From NCBI GenBank assembly GCA_948474755.1, contig CAOLHI010002549.1:124001-188000 (forward strand): a DNA stretch of 64,000 nt, given 5' to 3'. Below are positions 44,816 through 54,386 of this stretch, piece by piece. Position 1 is the stretch's first letter. Each line of letters begins with the position of its first letter. Made by a program: the position numbers and the translations under genes. Source of the stretch: Ctenosaura bakeri. Lineage: Eukaryota; Chordata; Lepidosauria; Squamata; Iguanidae. The notes beneath the pieces are model-generated. The model was not told the DNA's origin. It ran no database searches and saw nothing but the letters and a program-made list of their open reading frames with translations.

Positions 44816-45703
44816 TGTTACCCTGATCTCCGGGGGTCCCGGGAGGGACACCTAAATAACCAAACAACAACACAGCTTTGGGGAAAATTAGCTGGAGCAC
44901 TCATTAAAGCTAGAGAGATGCAGGATAACTTACCAGGATCTTGCAACCCAGCGTCTACGGGGTCAGGTCAGTCAAGCAGTCAGATGGTTTAAAATAGCAA
45001 GAATAATGTTTATTAAGTACAGACAGATATTAAAGACACCACAGTCACACAGCTAACTAGAGAATCAGAGATTGACTTGAAATAGGAATTTTTGGAGGGA
45101 AATGGGTGATACGACACCTGTCTCGTAGTCCTGGAGAGATCTGAAGATTGAGTTCGATGGTATGGAGTCTCAGTACATGGGACTGAGGGGATAGCTCGCC
45201 AAACAAAGCAGCAGCAAGGCGGTCTGGAAGTTTGGAGTGATCCGAGCGGTCTCGGAATCAGGGGTTTTTATAGGGTGAATTGTGACTGCAGGCCATACTT
45301 TACTTGGTGAGAACAATGCAATTTATGAGCACGACAAAGCTTTTGAAAGGTCGGAATTTAGCATGATTGACTTAGAGCCGAATTAACAATAGTGTAGCCA
45401 GTATGCAAATGCGGAGTGCTTAGTACAGCTTTGTCAGGTTGCCTGCTCGGGGCAGGGAGCCTTTGTTAGTATCATGCATATGCATTGAGGTGTTTGCCGG
45501 AGAGGTCCCTGAAGCGACGAACCGGCTCTGTCTGGCCTGCCTAGGTGGAGAATGGAATGTCCAGCAATTATCGGCTGTGCCTGTTTATGTGCTTGTTTGG
45601 AGGCCTCACAAACATGTGGAGCGGGGTGGCAGAGGAAAGCTGAATTATTTGATATCAAGCGATATCGAGCGCTATCTCCGGGTAGGCCTGGACCGCAGTA
45701 ACA
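44816..45703 (-). mobile_element. solo LTR, 888 bp, minus orientation
   Basis: Perfect ends TGTTAC ... GTAACA and an exact 4-bp duplication CCTC (44812-44815 and 45704-45707). On the minus strand a TATAAAAA box (about 45265-45272) precedes an AATAAA signal (45009-45014), so U3-R-U5 order is clear. It is homologous end to end with 18942-19841, for example TGCCTGCTCGGGGCAGGGAG in both. No internal retroelement sequence is left. Confidence 0.9.
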
Positions 45704-45861
45704 CCTCTATTGGGAAAGGAGCACAATTGGAATGCTCCCCTCTGCATGGGACTAGATCCCTGTGGAAGAGAGCATGATAGACACACCTCTTTCTTCTGCA
45801 GTGCAGCCGGGCACTTTCCCATGCTGAGCTGGGGCAGGAAGTGCCTCCATTGCATTTCCAA

Positions 45862-46294
45862 GGCCCTTTCCGTATCTTACCTTTTCGTGGAGGTGGGGAG
45901 TGGCATTCGCACAAGCAGCCTCTTGTATGAGGTGCTCACTTCGTTTCTCCTTCCTTACCGCAGCTGGCTTGCCGGTTGTGCGAGCACCGCACAAATGCCC
46001 CGCCCCTTCCTACTGCAGCGCAACCTGGGAATTGCAGGCTAGCGCTGAGGCAGAAAGTGCGACCGGCCTGGCTCCCGATGCACTGCAGGGCAGGTAAGTA
46101 TGTGTGGGCCCTGGGAGCATTCGAGCGACCGCACACCATTTTCAGCTTTAAGCCGAAAATGAAAAAATGTGTGCGTGGTCTGCTTTTGGCTCTTGAGCAT
46201 CACGTAAATGGGAGTGCATTGTATGGACCGCTCCTCCCATTTATGCGATGCTCAAGGGGCCCTTTCACTTTAGAAATGGCGTGCGAAAAGGGCG
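45862..46294. mobile_element. family G element (G7), nested in G6
   Basis: Termini GGCCCTTTCCGTATC and GTGCGAAAAGGGCG, duplication CAA exact (45859-45861 and 46295-46297). Central hairpin TTTTCAGCTTTAAGCCGAAA, and a donor consensus CAGGTAAGTA at 46091-46100. It also has an internal fold-back: GCATCACGTAAATGGGAGTG against CTCCCATTTATGCGATGCTC. Confidence 0.9.
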
Positions 46295-46515
46295 CAAGCC
46301 TTCTGCAGGGTAGGTAAGTGTGAGAGATCATGCGATTGGGTGTCATTGATGGGGAAAACCCACCAATGATTTACTCCACAATCATGCTGGTTGGCGATGG
46401 GAGAAACATGGGACCACAAGGATGTCATGCAGAAGTGTCGTCATGGTCTCGCTCCTCTTGTGTTGCCATCATGGGGTAACTCCTGTCTGTGGAAAAAGCA
46501 GTGGCACTTTAACTA

Positions 46516-46686
46516 GGCCATTTCTGCACTACACTGTTATAGTGCTATTATTCTACTTTCAATATCCTGCGGAATCCTGGAATTTGCAGCTGGAGGGCCT
46601 TTAGAATTCTCAGCCAGGGAGCTCTTTGGCCTCAGGATGTTAAAAGTGGAATAATAGCACTATAACAGTGTAGTGTGGAAATGGCC
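46516..46686. mobile_element. family M MITE (M8)
   Basis: GGCCATTTCTGCACTACACT to GTGTGGAAATGGCC, with part of the right arm deleted. Flanks CTA and TAA do not match exactly. Confidence 0.85.
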
Positions 46687-46938
46687 TAACTGTTGCTAGT
46701 ACTACACAGAAGAAGGCACATGAAAATCCTATGATGAGGCAAATCTTAGCTTTAGACCCATTCAATTAGTTGATGAATATTGAGTGAATGCTTAAGCAAA
46801 TCTAATTAATTCAATGGTTCTATTTTAATTGGAACTAAAAATAAGATTTAGGCTAGTATACCAAGTTTTCTCCCAGACTTTTAGGCATACAAGAAAGGAG
46901 GACAGACATATCTTTGAATTCTATGTTATACACACTGC

Positions 46939-47359
46939 AATCCTTTTTGCACCTTACCTTTTTTCAGTGCTGGGGTACAGGGCTCGTGTGAGCAGCCCCC
47001 GGAGAGACGATCTTGCTTCCCTGCTTCTTCGGCTCCGCACAAGTTTCCTGCTCATGTGAGAACCCCGCCTCTTCCTTTTGCAGTGCCACCTGAGACCTTC
47101 CTAGGCTGCACTGAGACAGGAAGCACGACCGGTATGGCTCTGGAGGCTCTGCACACAAGGTAAGTCCATGCAGGGCCCCAGAGCGATGCGTGACCATGCA
47201 GCATTTTTGGCTTCAAGCCGAAAATGAAAAAATGTGTGTGCGGTCCGTGTCAGCTCCTGGAACATCACACAAATGTGAATGCATTGTGTGGACCGCTCCT
47301 TACATTTGTGCGATGCTCAAGGGGCCCTTTCGCATCAGAAATGCTGTGCAAAAAGGGCC
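46939..47359. mobile_element. family G element (G8)
   Basis: Termini AATCCTTTTTGCACC and TGTGCAAAAAGGGCC, duplication TGC exact (46936-46938 and 47360-47362). Central hairpin TTTTTGGCTTCAAGCCGAAA and donor-like AAGGTAAGTCC near 47157. Fold-back ACATCACACAAATGTGAATG against ACATTTGTGCGATGCTC. Confidence 0.85.
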
Positions 47360-48534
47360 TGCTTCTTTCAGTCCACAGCCAAGGGTTCCAGACGTGAATG
47401 CATAGTATTCATATTCGTTACAGTTAGTAAGCAGGAGCATACAAATCAGCCCACCCTGAATTCATCAAGGTCTCTGATTTCTACCACAAGACTTGTACCA
47501 ACTCAGCAACATATTATATTGTGAGCCTTTTATTTTTTTTTTCTGCACAGAATTTAATTTATATTTCTGTGCCTTCCCCCCAAAAAATGCATGCATTTGT
47601 GCACTTTTTCCCCCAACTGTACACACTTTTCATGCTTATTTTCCTAAGGAACTTGTTACATTTTTTTCCTATGATGGGAAACAGAAAAATACATGCACAT
47701 TTTTGCTAACAGTCTCACAGATTATGAATTAGACAAATATGAATGTTGTTTTTTGTCAGTGCAGTGCAAATGTCTTTTCCATCCCTAAAATGCAGGATAT
47801 CCATCATCAGTGGTTTGCCACCTAACTATATAATGCAACCGTTTTTGTTCGACATGATTAAAATGAGCAGATTGGCTTTGCCTCCTACTGTTTGGAATGC
47901 ACGCCTTGCAGCCCTTGAGTCCTTCTCAAGTTACTACTTCCTTCTGCTTACAATTGTCTTAGCTGGGGGGTAAAATATTCAAAGGGCATGACTATTGAAA
48001 AAGCCCAATAATTCAAATTGCCCTGAGGGAGCTGATTCTGAACTCTAACAATTGGCTATTGGCTAGGACATCTACAAATGAATGTGCACAACAGGCTACA
48101 ATGGGTAATTTAGCTCACAGGCTGGCTTAGCTAGCCACAGGTGTCGCTGAGACATTCCGAATGTTGAATACCCCAAACTTTTCACCATGAAATAGAGCAC
48201 ATGTGGTGCTGTAATTGAGATACACTGGGGAAATCCCTCTGCTTTCTCTAGAGCTCATCCTTCCATCTCTACTGGATGCTAAAGCTAGTATTTTGACATG
48301 AATACACGACTAGCTTGAAATGTACGGAATTTGCTAGCTGACACATGGCCAATTGACCTTAATATGCCTTTTCTCCCTTAGATAAAATGTCATTGTATGG
48401 CCTGAAGTTTTCCAAGATGTATATATTTAGTAGTAAAGAAAGATGACACTGTTAAAATGGACCTTGGTAAGCTCAGTGAAGTGTGACTGCTTAGGTGCTC
48501 CAGTCTCAATCAACTATATAATGGGTGATCTCTC
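47360..48534. other. unassigned, with a degenerate short-period block
   Basis: 47570-47710 has words such as AAAATGCATGCATTTGTGCA and AACTGTACACACTTTTCATG that recur at 42050-42190 (in reverse) and 63050-63300. No gene seen. Confidence 0.4.
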
Positions 48535-49125
48535 CCTACTATGGGAGAAGAGAAGGCCAAGAGGTGACATGATAGCTATGTTTACCCTTGACTGATAAAT
48601 TTTACTCCATTCATTGGTTTTCCCAAACCAACTTCATTCCTAAAAGAGGGTACTAGTAGACAAGGAAATAAACCAGTGTAATGCGGAGAAGATATGGAGT
48701 TGTGGAAAGGAAGGTTAATCCATTCCTTGGTTACTGGAAATCTGCATCCAGTCTGGGCATCACAATTCAAGAAGGCAGAGAAGGATGACCAAAATAGTAA
48801 AAGGCCTGGAAACCATATTTAAATATTTGAAGGGATGTCATATGGAGCAAGCGTGTTTTCTCTTGCTCCAGAGACTTGGATATAGAACAGTGGCTTCAAA
48901 CTTAAGGAAAGACGATTCTACCTAAATGTTAGGAAGAACTTCCTGATGATCAGAGCATTTCAACAGTAGAATATGCTGCTGGGAGTGTGGTGGAGTTTTC
49001 TTCTTTGGAGGTTTTTAAACAGAGGCTGGAAGGCCATCTGTTGGGAGTGCTTTTATTGTGTATTATAGGATGGCAGGGGTTGGACTTGATGGCCTTGTGG
49101 TCTCTTCCAACTCTATATTCTTTTA
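48535..49125 (+). mobile_element. CR1 LINE 3' part, interrupted and diverged
   Basis: 48540-48582 is a short CR1 piece (AGAGGTGACATGATAGCTAT). CR1 resumes at about 48738 (TCTGCATCCAGTCTGGGCAT) and ends at the 3' UTR GGCAGGGGTTGGACTTGATG and tail. The 155 bp between is not CR1. Stops are present. Confidence 0.8.
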
Positions 49126-49126
49126 C

Positions 49127-50458
49127 TGTTTCCACACAATGTCACTGTAACATTATAGCAGCAAGTTGTTACCAGTCCAGGAGCTGTGCTTCTGCATGAC
49201 TGGTATCCCATCCCCAAGAATCGCCAAATCACCACATTTGATTTCCAGAAAGAATTCATTAAGAGCCTTCTATAGTGCTTCAACCCCATCAGCTGTCATA
49301 GGCCCTTTTCGCACGGGCTTTCCTGAGCGAAATAGCCCCGTGAGCCATGCGGGAGTGGGAGCGCCGCTCCACACGACGCACTCCCACTTCCGGCGCTCTC
49401 ACGGGGCTGCAGCGGCGCGAGCGCGGGGTTTTTGATTTTCGCTTCCAAGCGAAAATCACCCCGCGCTCACGCAACGCTCCCGGCGCCCACCCGCACTTAC
49501 CTGTTGTGCGGTGCGTCGGAGAGGCGGCCGGGTAGGGCTTCCTTCCCTCCGCTCCTGCAGAAGGAAGGGGTGGGGCGGGGCGCTTGCGTGACAGATGCGA
49601 TGGCATCCTGCTTCGCGCGGGTGGGGGGCTGCTCGCGACAGCCTCCTGCTTCGCGTGCGCGCGGGGGGGGTGGGCGCGACTGTCGCTCGCTCCTGGCGCG
49701 TGCGGGGGGGACGGGTGCGACTGTCGCTCGCTTCCCGCGTGCGCGGGGGCGGCGCAAGAGGCTCCTGCTTCTCGCGCAAGCGGGGGAGGATGGACGCGCG
49801 AGCCGCCTCCGGGACGCTGCCGCTTCCCCGTTTGTTTCTTCGCCTGCGGAAGGAACGAGCGGGGAACCAGCAGGCTCTCGGAAGAGGCTTTTCGCACAAG
49901 CCGCCCACCCCGGCTCACGCAAAAAGCCTCAGTGCGAAAAGGGCCATAGTGTGGTACTGTTATAGTGCTTGATAGCACTTCCTGTTGTGGTGGATCCACA
50001 GTGGGCAGGCTGTGAGCTGGCCCAGCTTGTTGCTCCATCAGCAACTCCCATGGCATGGTAACTTCCTATCACCTCTTTCTGTTTATTTCAAATGTCTCCT
50101 TTGAGTCACAACCTTCTATTTTTTTAAATATATTTTTAAACAGTATAGGACAAAAATGCAATAGTGTACTGGCATGTCATGCTGTTACAACTTTGCTGCA
50201 TTAGTTCAGTTTCCAAAAACAACAACAAAAATGACCAGCCAATCAGAGGTGGTGGGGCAGGGTGAAGGTGGGGCACAGGTGTGGCCAGGAACACTGCAGT
50301 ATGGAAGGAACACCGGTGGCAATGCCACTACCCATCTGCTTAAGGGAGAAGGGTGCAGAGAAGAGTGTCTATAATCCAATGGCTTTGCACAAATGGTGAT
50401 GTCACCATTATAATGGTATAATGCACTAAAAGCCTCTAGTGCAGAAATGGACTATGAT
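49127..50458. mobile_element. possible larger DNA element hosting G9 (tentative)
   Basis: The left block GTTTCCACACAATGTCACTG (49129) and the right block AGTGCAGAAATGGAC (50440-50454) look like diverged GGCC-type inverted ends. Without G9 the unit would be about 680 bp. The match of the ends is weak, so this is a suggestion. Confidence 0.3.
49301..49945. mobile_element. family G element (G9), 645 bp, CpG-rich
   Basis: GGCCCTTTTCGCACGGGC to AGTGCGAAAAGGGCC, duplication ATA exact (49298-49300 and 49946-49948). The order inside is a fold-back arm pair around AGTGGGAGCGCCGCTCC, the hairpin TTTTCGCTTCCAAGCGAAAA (49436-49455), CACTTACCTG (49494-49503, donor consensus on the minus strand), then a long CpG-rich body with several CGCGTGCGCGGG-type blocks. 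The long frames here (such as 255 codons on the minus strand) overlap in several phases and carry no domain. Near-identical in inverted orientation to G10. Confidence 0.9.
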
Positions 50459-50463
50459 TCTAT

Positions 50464-51073
50464 GGCCCTTTTCGCACTGAGGCTTTTTGCGTGAGCCGGG
50501 GTGGGCGGCTTGCGCGAAAAGCCTCTTCCGAGAGCCTGCCGGTTCCCTGCTCGTTCCTTCCGCAGGCGAAGGAACAAGCGGGGAAGCGGCAGCGTCCTGG
50601 AGGCGGAGGCGGCTCGCGCGTCCATCCTCCCCCGCTTGCGCGAGAAGCAGGAGCCTCTCGCGCTGCCCCCCGCGCACGCGGGAAGCGAGCGACAGTCGCG
50701 CCCACCCCCCCGTGCGCGCGCGAAGCGGGAGGCTGTCGCGAGCAGCCCCCCACCTGCGCGAAGCGGGATGCCATCACATCCGTCACGCAAGCGCCCCGCC
50801 CCACCCCTTCCTTCCGCAGGAGCGGAGGGAAGGAAGCCCTACCCGGCCGCCTCTCCGACACACCGCACAACAGGTAAGTGCGGGTGGGCGCCGGGAGCGT
50901 TGCGCGAGCGCGGGGTGATTTTCGCTTGGAAGCGAAAATCAAAAACCCCGCGCTCGCGCCGCTGCAGCCCCGTGAGAGCGCCAGAAGTGGGAGTGCGTCG
51001 TGTGGAGCGGCGCTCCCACTCCCGCATGGCTCACGGGGCTATTTCGCTCGGGAAAGCCCGTGCGAAAAGGGCC
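50464..51073. mobile_element. family G element (G10), 610 bp, inverted partner of G9
   Basis: GGCCCTTTTCGCACTGAGGC to GTGCGAAAAGGGCC. Flanks TAT and TCT differ at one base. Its sequence is the reverse complement of G9 with few differences (for example one small insertion GGAGGCGGAGGC against GGAGGC). Donor consensus CAGGTAAGTG at 50871-50880, hairpin TTTTCGCTTGGAAGCGAAAA near 50920-50939. Confidence 0.9.
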
Positions 51074-51125
51074 TCTGTTTCCATTTGTGGTCATTCACTT
51101 CTCATCATGAAAGTTTCACCTCTTA

Positions 51126-51285
51126 AGCCATTTCCGCACTAGACTGTAATAGCACTATGATTCCACTTTCAACATCCTATGGAATCCTGGGGTTTGTGGC
51201 CCCTCCCGAAACTGCAAACCCCAGGATTCCATAGGATGTTGAAAGTGGAATCATCGCGCTAGAACAGGCGAGTGCGGAAATGGCC
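51126..51285. mobile_element. family M palindromic MITE (M9)
   Basis: AGCCATTTCCGCACTAGACT to GTGCGGAAATGGCC. Near-perfect fold-back with CAACATCCTATGGAATCCTG in both arms. Duplication TTA exact (51123-51125 and 51286-51288). Lies 52 bp from G10. Confidence 0.9.
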
Positions 51286-51530
51286 TTAATCTGGAATGTC
51301 TCATGTGGGGACTTATTTGCAGGTGGAGAGTAAGGGGTAGCTTTTACTCATGAGTCGTACATGTCCCAGAGAACTTTTCTTTCAGCCCTGCCTCTCAAGT
51401 AGGGTTTATTTTTAGATTTTTAGCAGCAGTATGGGGCAGACTTCTCTGGTGTGGCTCTTATTCATGTGGAGGCTTTCCATGGGAGCAAAATCCCTGATTT
51501 TTCAAGGTTAATGCTACTATAATGAATGTA

Positions 51531-51834
51531 TGATGGCCCCTCCACTTTTGTGAGGGTTTGGGGTGCAGAACCCTCATGAAAGTGGAAAAACTGAATAATT
51601 TCCCCTGCTCTCCCTCCGATTCCCTTCCGGGGCTACCCTCTCCCCCTTTTCATGCAAAACAGAAGGAAATGGGGGAAGCTCATGCAATTTTTCTTTTCCT
51701 CTCTCCAAAGCCCCCTCTCTCATTCCTGTATGGGACTGCGAGGAGGAGAATTGCGGGGGGGGGGAGGCATATCAACTTGCAAATAATCAAATTCACAAAG
51801 ATCAAAGCCACAAATTTGAAGGGAGGACTATACA
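51531..51834. mobile_element. mariner/Tigger-like non-autonomous element
   Basis: Left GATGGCCCCTCCACTTTTGT; right end, read in reverse, AGTCCTCCCTTCAAATTTGT. The ends lie next to TAT and TAC words, allowing a TA duplication. Interior without coding frame; G run at 51747-51757. Confidence 0.45.
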
Positions 51835-51960
51835 TACAAACAGAAATCTTCCTTTTTTAGACTCATCACTGTTGAGAAAAACAATGACTTCTCCTTGGTT
51901 CAGGAGAGCATGGTGAGTTATATCTAGACAGGATTTTTGTCCTAGGAAATAACATGCAGT

Positions 51961-51962
<2 letters not shown>

Positions 51963-52027
<65 letters not shown>

Positions 52028-52032
52028 TAAAT
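51963..52032. repeat. (AAT)n microsatellite
   Basis: About 20 AAT units, ending in AAATAAATT. Confidence 0.95.
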
Positions 52033-52082
52033 TAACCCAATCAACTTGGCAACTTAATGATTGTGCAGTAACCCAGTGGTCT

Positions 52083-52795
52083 TTCACACTATGTTACTGT
52101 AGCACTACAATTCCACTTCAACTGTCATGGCTGCATCTTGTGAGATCCTAGGATTTGTAGCTTAGTGAGACATTAGAGCTCACCAGTTGTGAATTCCAAA
52201 AAGCCTTCTCTAAGGCCATTTCCACACTAGAGTGGAGGAGTCTTTCAGCGTGTGTCATAAGCGGTGTTTTTTACTCCAATTTACCCTGATTCCTATTTGC
52301 ACACCCTCTAGTTTCTATTGAAGTAAAGCAGAGAAAATCGCTTGTAGCTTCCGCATCGTCGATTCTCATGGAACTCCTATTCCACTCCCTTGCTCCACCC
52401 CGCCACCGCTGATTGGTCAATTTTTTAAAAAAAATGTTGTAGAAACCGTTGCTACGTTTTAGCGCAAGTGTGTGAATTGATGTAATGCTTCTGCACATAG
52501 GAAAAAACACAGCAGAAATGGTTCGGGTTGTTTACATTGGAGTTTTTCCATTTTTACACTACATCGGTTTGACGTCAGTGCTAACTGCGCTAACACCTTG
52601 ACTCGTGCAGAACCATGGGGGACAGAACGACGTCAAACTGGTTCAATGTGCAGATGTAAAGGCGACAATACAATGCTACTGCATTGTATCAGCCTTGTGT
52701 GGAAAAAGCACATATAGCAAATCCCAAGATTCCATAGGATGTTGCCATGGCAGTTAAAGTGAAATTGTAGTGCTATAATTGGATAGCATGAAAGA
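52083..52795. mobile_element. palindromic MITE split by a G-like element
   Basis: Outer ends TTTCACACTATGTTACTGTA (left) and, read in reverse from 52795, TCTTTCATGCTATCCAATTA. The next arm words also pair: TAGCACTACAATTCCACTT against AAGTGAAATTGTAGTGCTA. The middle is replaced by the element at 52214-52709. Confidence 0.65.
52214..52709. mobile_element. G-like element (G14), nested
   Basis: Left GGCCATTTCCACACTAGAGT, right TTGTGTGGAAAAAGC. It contains two fold-back pairs (for example TTTGACGTCAGTGC and GAACGACGTCAAACTGG). No clear target duplication. Confidence 0.6.
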
Positions 52796-53660
52796 GCCTG
52801 TGATCACCATGTGGGCAAATTCTTTGGTTGACTTTTAGTTTGCTAGCTTTGCTTCCTAGGGAAATGCACTTCATCCAGAACAGAGCCAAACAGTTTTGGA
52901 TTAAGGTCCCTGTACACAGTATGTTTTTCCTGAAATCTTATTCAGTCTGTCTATATGAAAGCATCCCCCCCCCCGCCGCTACTTCCCGTTAGTAAATTTA
53001 ATCTCTAGCCCTGGAATTTCCATTTTGCTTTTTCCCCCCTTCAAGTTCTGATGAGAGTGAACAGCTGGCTTATACTGGGGATTTTGTTGACAGCATTCAG
53101 TTGTTACTCTTTTTCTTCCTTCCTTCCTTCCCTTTTTTTTTGGTCAGACGGCGCCTGCATCCCTTTGTCTGGCTACTGTCGGACATGTCAGCTTACACTG
53201 CTCTAGCCCTCAGCTGTTCTTTCCCCTCATGCTATGCATTGCATTTTTTTTTCACATTAGATTTAAACATGCCTTTAAAAAATGTCAAGAGAGCTGATCA
53301 GTTGCCACAGCAACCCCTAAAATGAGTGAAATTTGATCCTAAAGCGGCCAGGAACTTTTGAGGAAAAGTTTTTTGGGTTTTTTTTTGCATATGCACTGGA
53401 GTGCGCACTTATCTGTCCATCTTGAAAGTGATCATAATAGCAGCTGAAGGGGCGCTTACTTTGAACATTAGAAATGCAAGGAAAACTGTGATTTACTTAG
53501 GGGAAGAAAATTGACTTCAAAACCCCATCAAACTTTTGAAGTGGATTACAAAGACTTTGATAAGAGATTCCGCACAATGTTTTGCTTCAAAGGATGGGGA
53601 AAAAGGTTTTTTTTAAAAAAAAAATGGAAGAAAGACAAAAATGAGAGGATTCTCTTCAGT
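52796..53660. other. unassigned sequence, no gene seen
   Basis: Runs of C (52966-52975) and T. 53040-53330 has a non-repeat texture but no recognisable exon. Confidence 0.4.
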
Positions 53661-53834
53661 ATGTTGAGAAGCTGCTTTTTACTGAATACAATGGCTGTTG
53701 CATCTAGACCAATAGTGTTGACACTGGCTGGCAGTGGCTCTCCATAGTTTTAGGAAGAATTCATTGGTGAGGACAGGGATTAAACTTTTGACCTTCTGTA
53801 TGCTGTGCGCTCTACCACTGAACTATTGTCTTCC
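53661..53834 (-). mobile_element. tRNA-derived SINE, minus strand
   Basis: Plus text ATGTTGAGAAGCTGCTTTTT (3' part), then GGCTGGCAGTGGCTCTCCAT, and at the end CGCTCTACCACTGAACTATT, the reverse complement of a tRNA-like head with A box. Same family as 12211-12415. Confidence 0.75.
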
Positions 53835-54184
53835 AGATCACACATGCCTTACTTCTCTGTATGTTGGAGAAGTCATGCTTAGCACAGTGATGACAGTTCC
53901 TCTTGGGCTAACAACCAAAGCTATATGGTTCTTCCATATATTCTCAGTTTGGTATGCGTTTGTACCAGGGAAAGATGGCTCCCAAGCTATTTGAAGGCCC
54001 TCTTTGGATTTCACTTAATAGCATGGAAGGCCACTGCTATAGGAAGGCATCCTGTAGTATTCCAGTCATGTCAAAAGCCCCATAGCTTGTGGGAGGAGTC
54101 CAAGACTAAGCCCTTCACAATATCGCTATCTTAATATCTAAAAGAAGCATCAGTGGCGCATTCAGAACATCAGGGAGAGTCTGT
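53835..54184. other. unassigned sequence
   Basis: Nothing recognised. Confidence 0.5.
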
Positions 54185-54386
54185 GGCCATTTCTGCACTA
54201 CACTGTTATAGTGCTATTATTCTATTTTCAACATCCTGTGGAATTCTGGGGTTTGTAGTTTACTGAGGCCAAAGAGTTCTCTGGCTGAGAATTTTAAGTG
54301 CCCCTCCCTAAACTACAAACTTCAGGAGTCCATGGGATGTTGAAAGTGGAATAAAAACACTATAACGGTGTAGTGCGGAAATGGCC
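54185..54386. mobile_element. family M MITE (M11)
   Basis: GGCCATTTCTGCACTACACT to TAGTGCGGAAATGGCC with both arms and the GCCAAAGAGTTCTCTGGCTG centre. No exact duplication. Confidence 0.9.

Larger units (their letters stand above)
44756..46499. mobile_element. family G element (G6), host of two nested insertions
   Basis: Left end GGCCCTTTCTGCACC at 44756. The body then continues after the LTR (ends 45703) and after the inner G element (ends 46294), to a degraded right end near GTGGAAAAAGC at about 46490-46499. With both insertions and their duplications removed it is about 416 bp, close to the 412 bp of its homologue G3 at 7742. Shared blocks include GCTGAGCTGGG and the centre hairpin CATTGATGGGGAAAACCCAC. 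A donor-like TAGGTAAGTG is at 46311-46320. The right-hand target duplication is not clear. Confidence 0.75.

Noticed and set aside
49289..51142. Long frames up to 255 codons on both strands (Arg/Pro/Ala-rich)
   Set aside because: They overlap in several phases inside G9 and G10, have no domain, cross element ends, and arise because CpG-rich sequence lacks stop codons.
51866..52151. Poly-Leu and poly-Asn frames
   Set aside because: AAT microsatellite.
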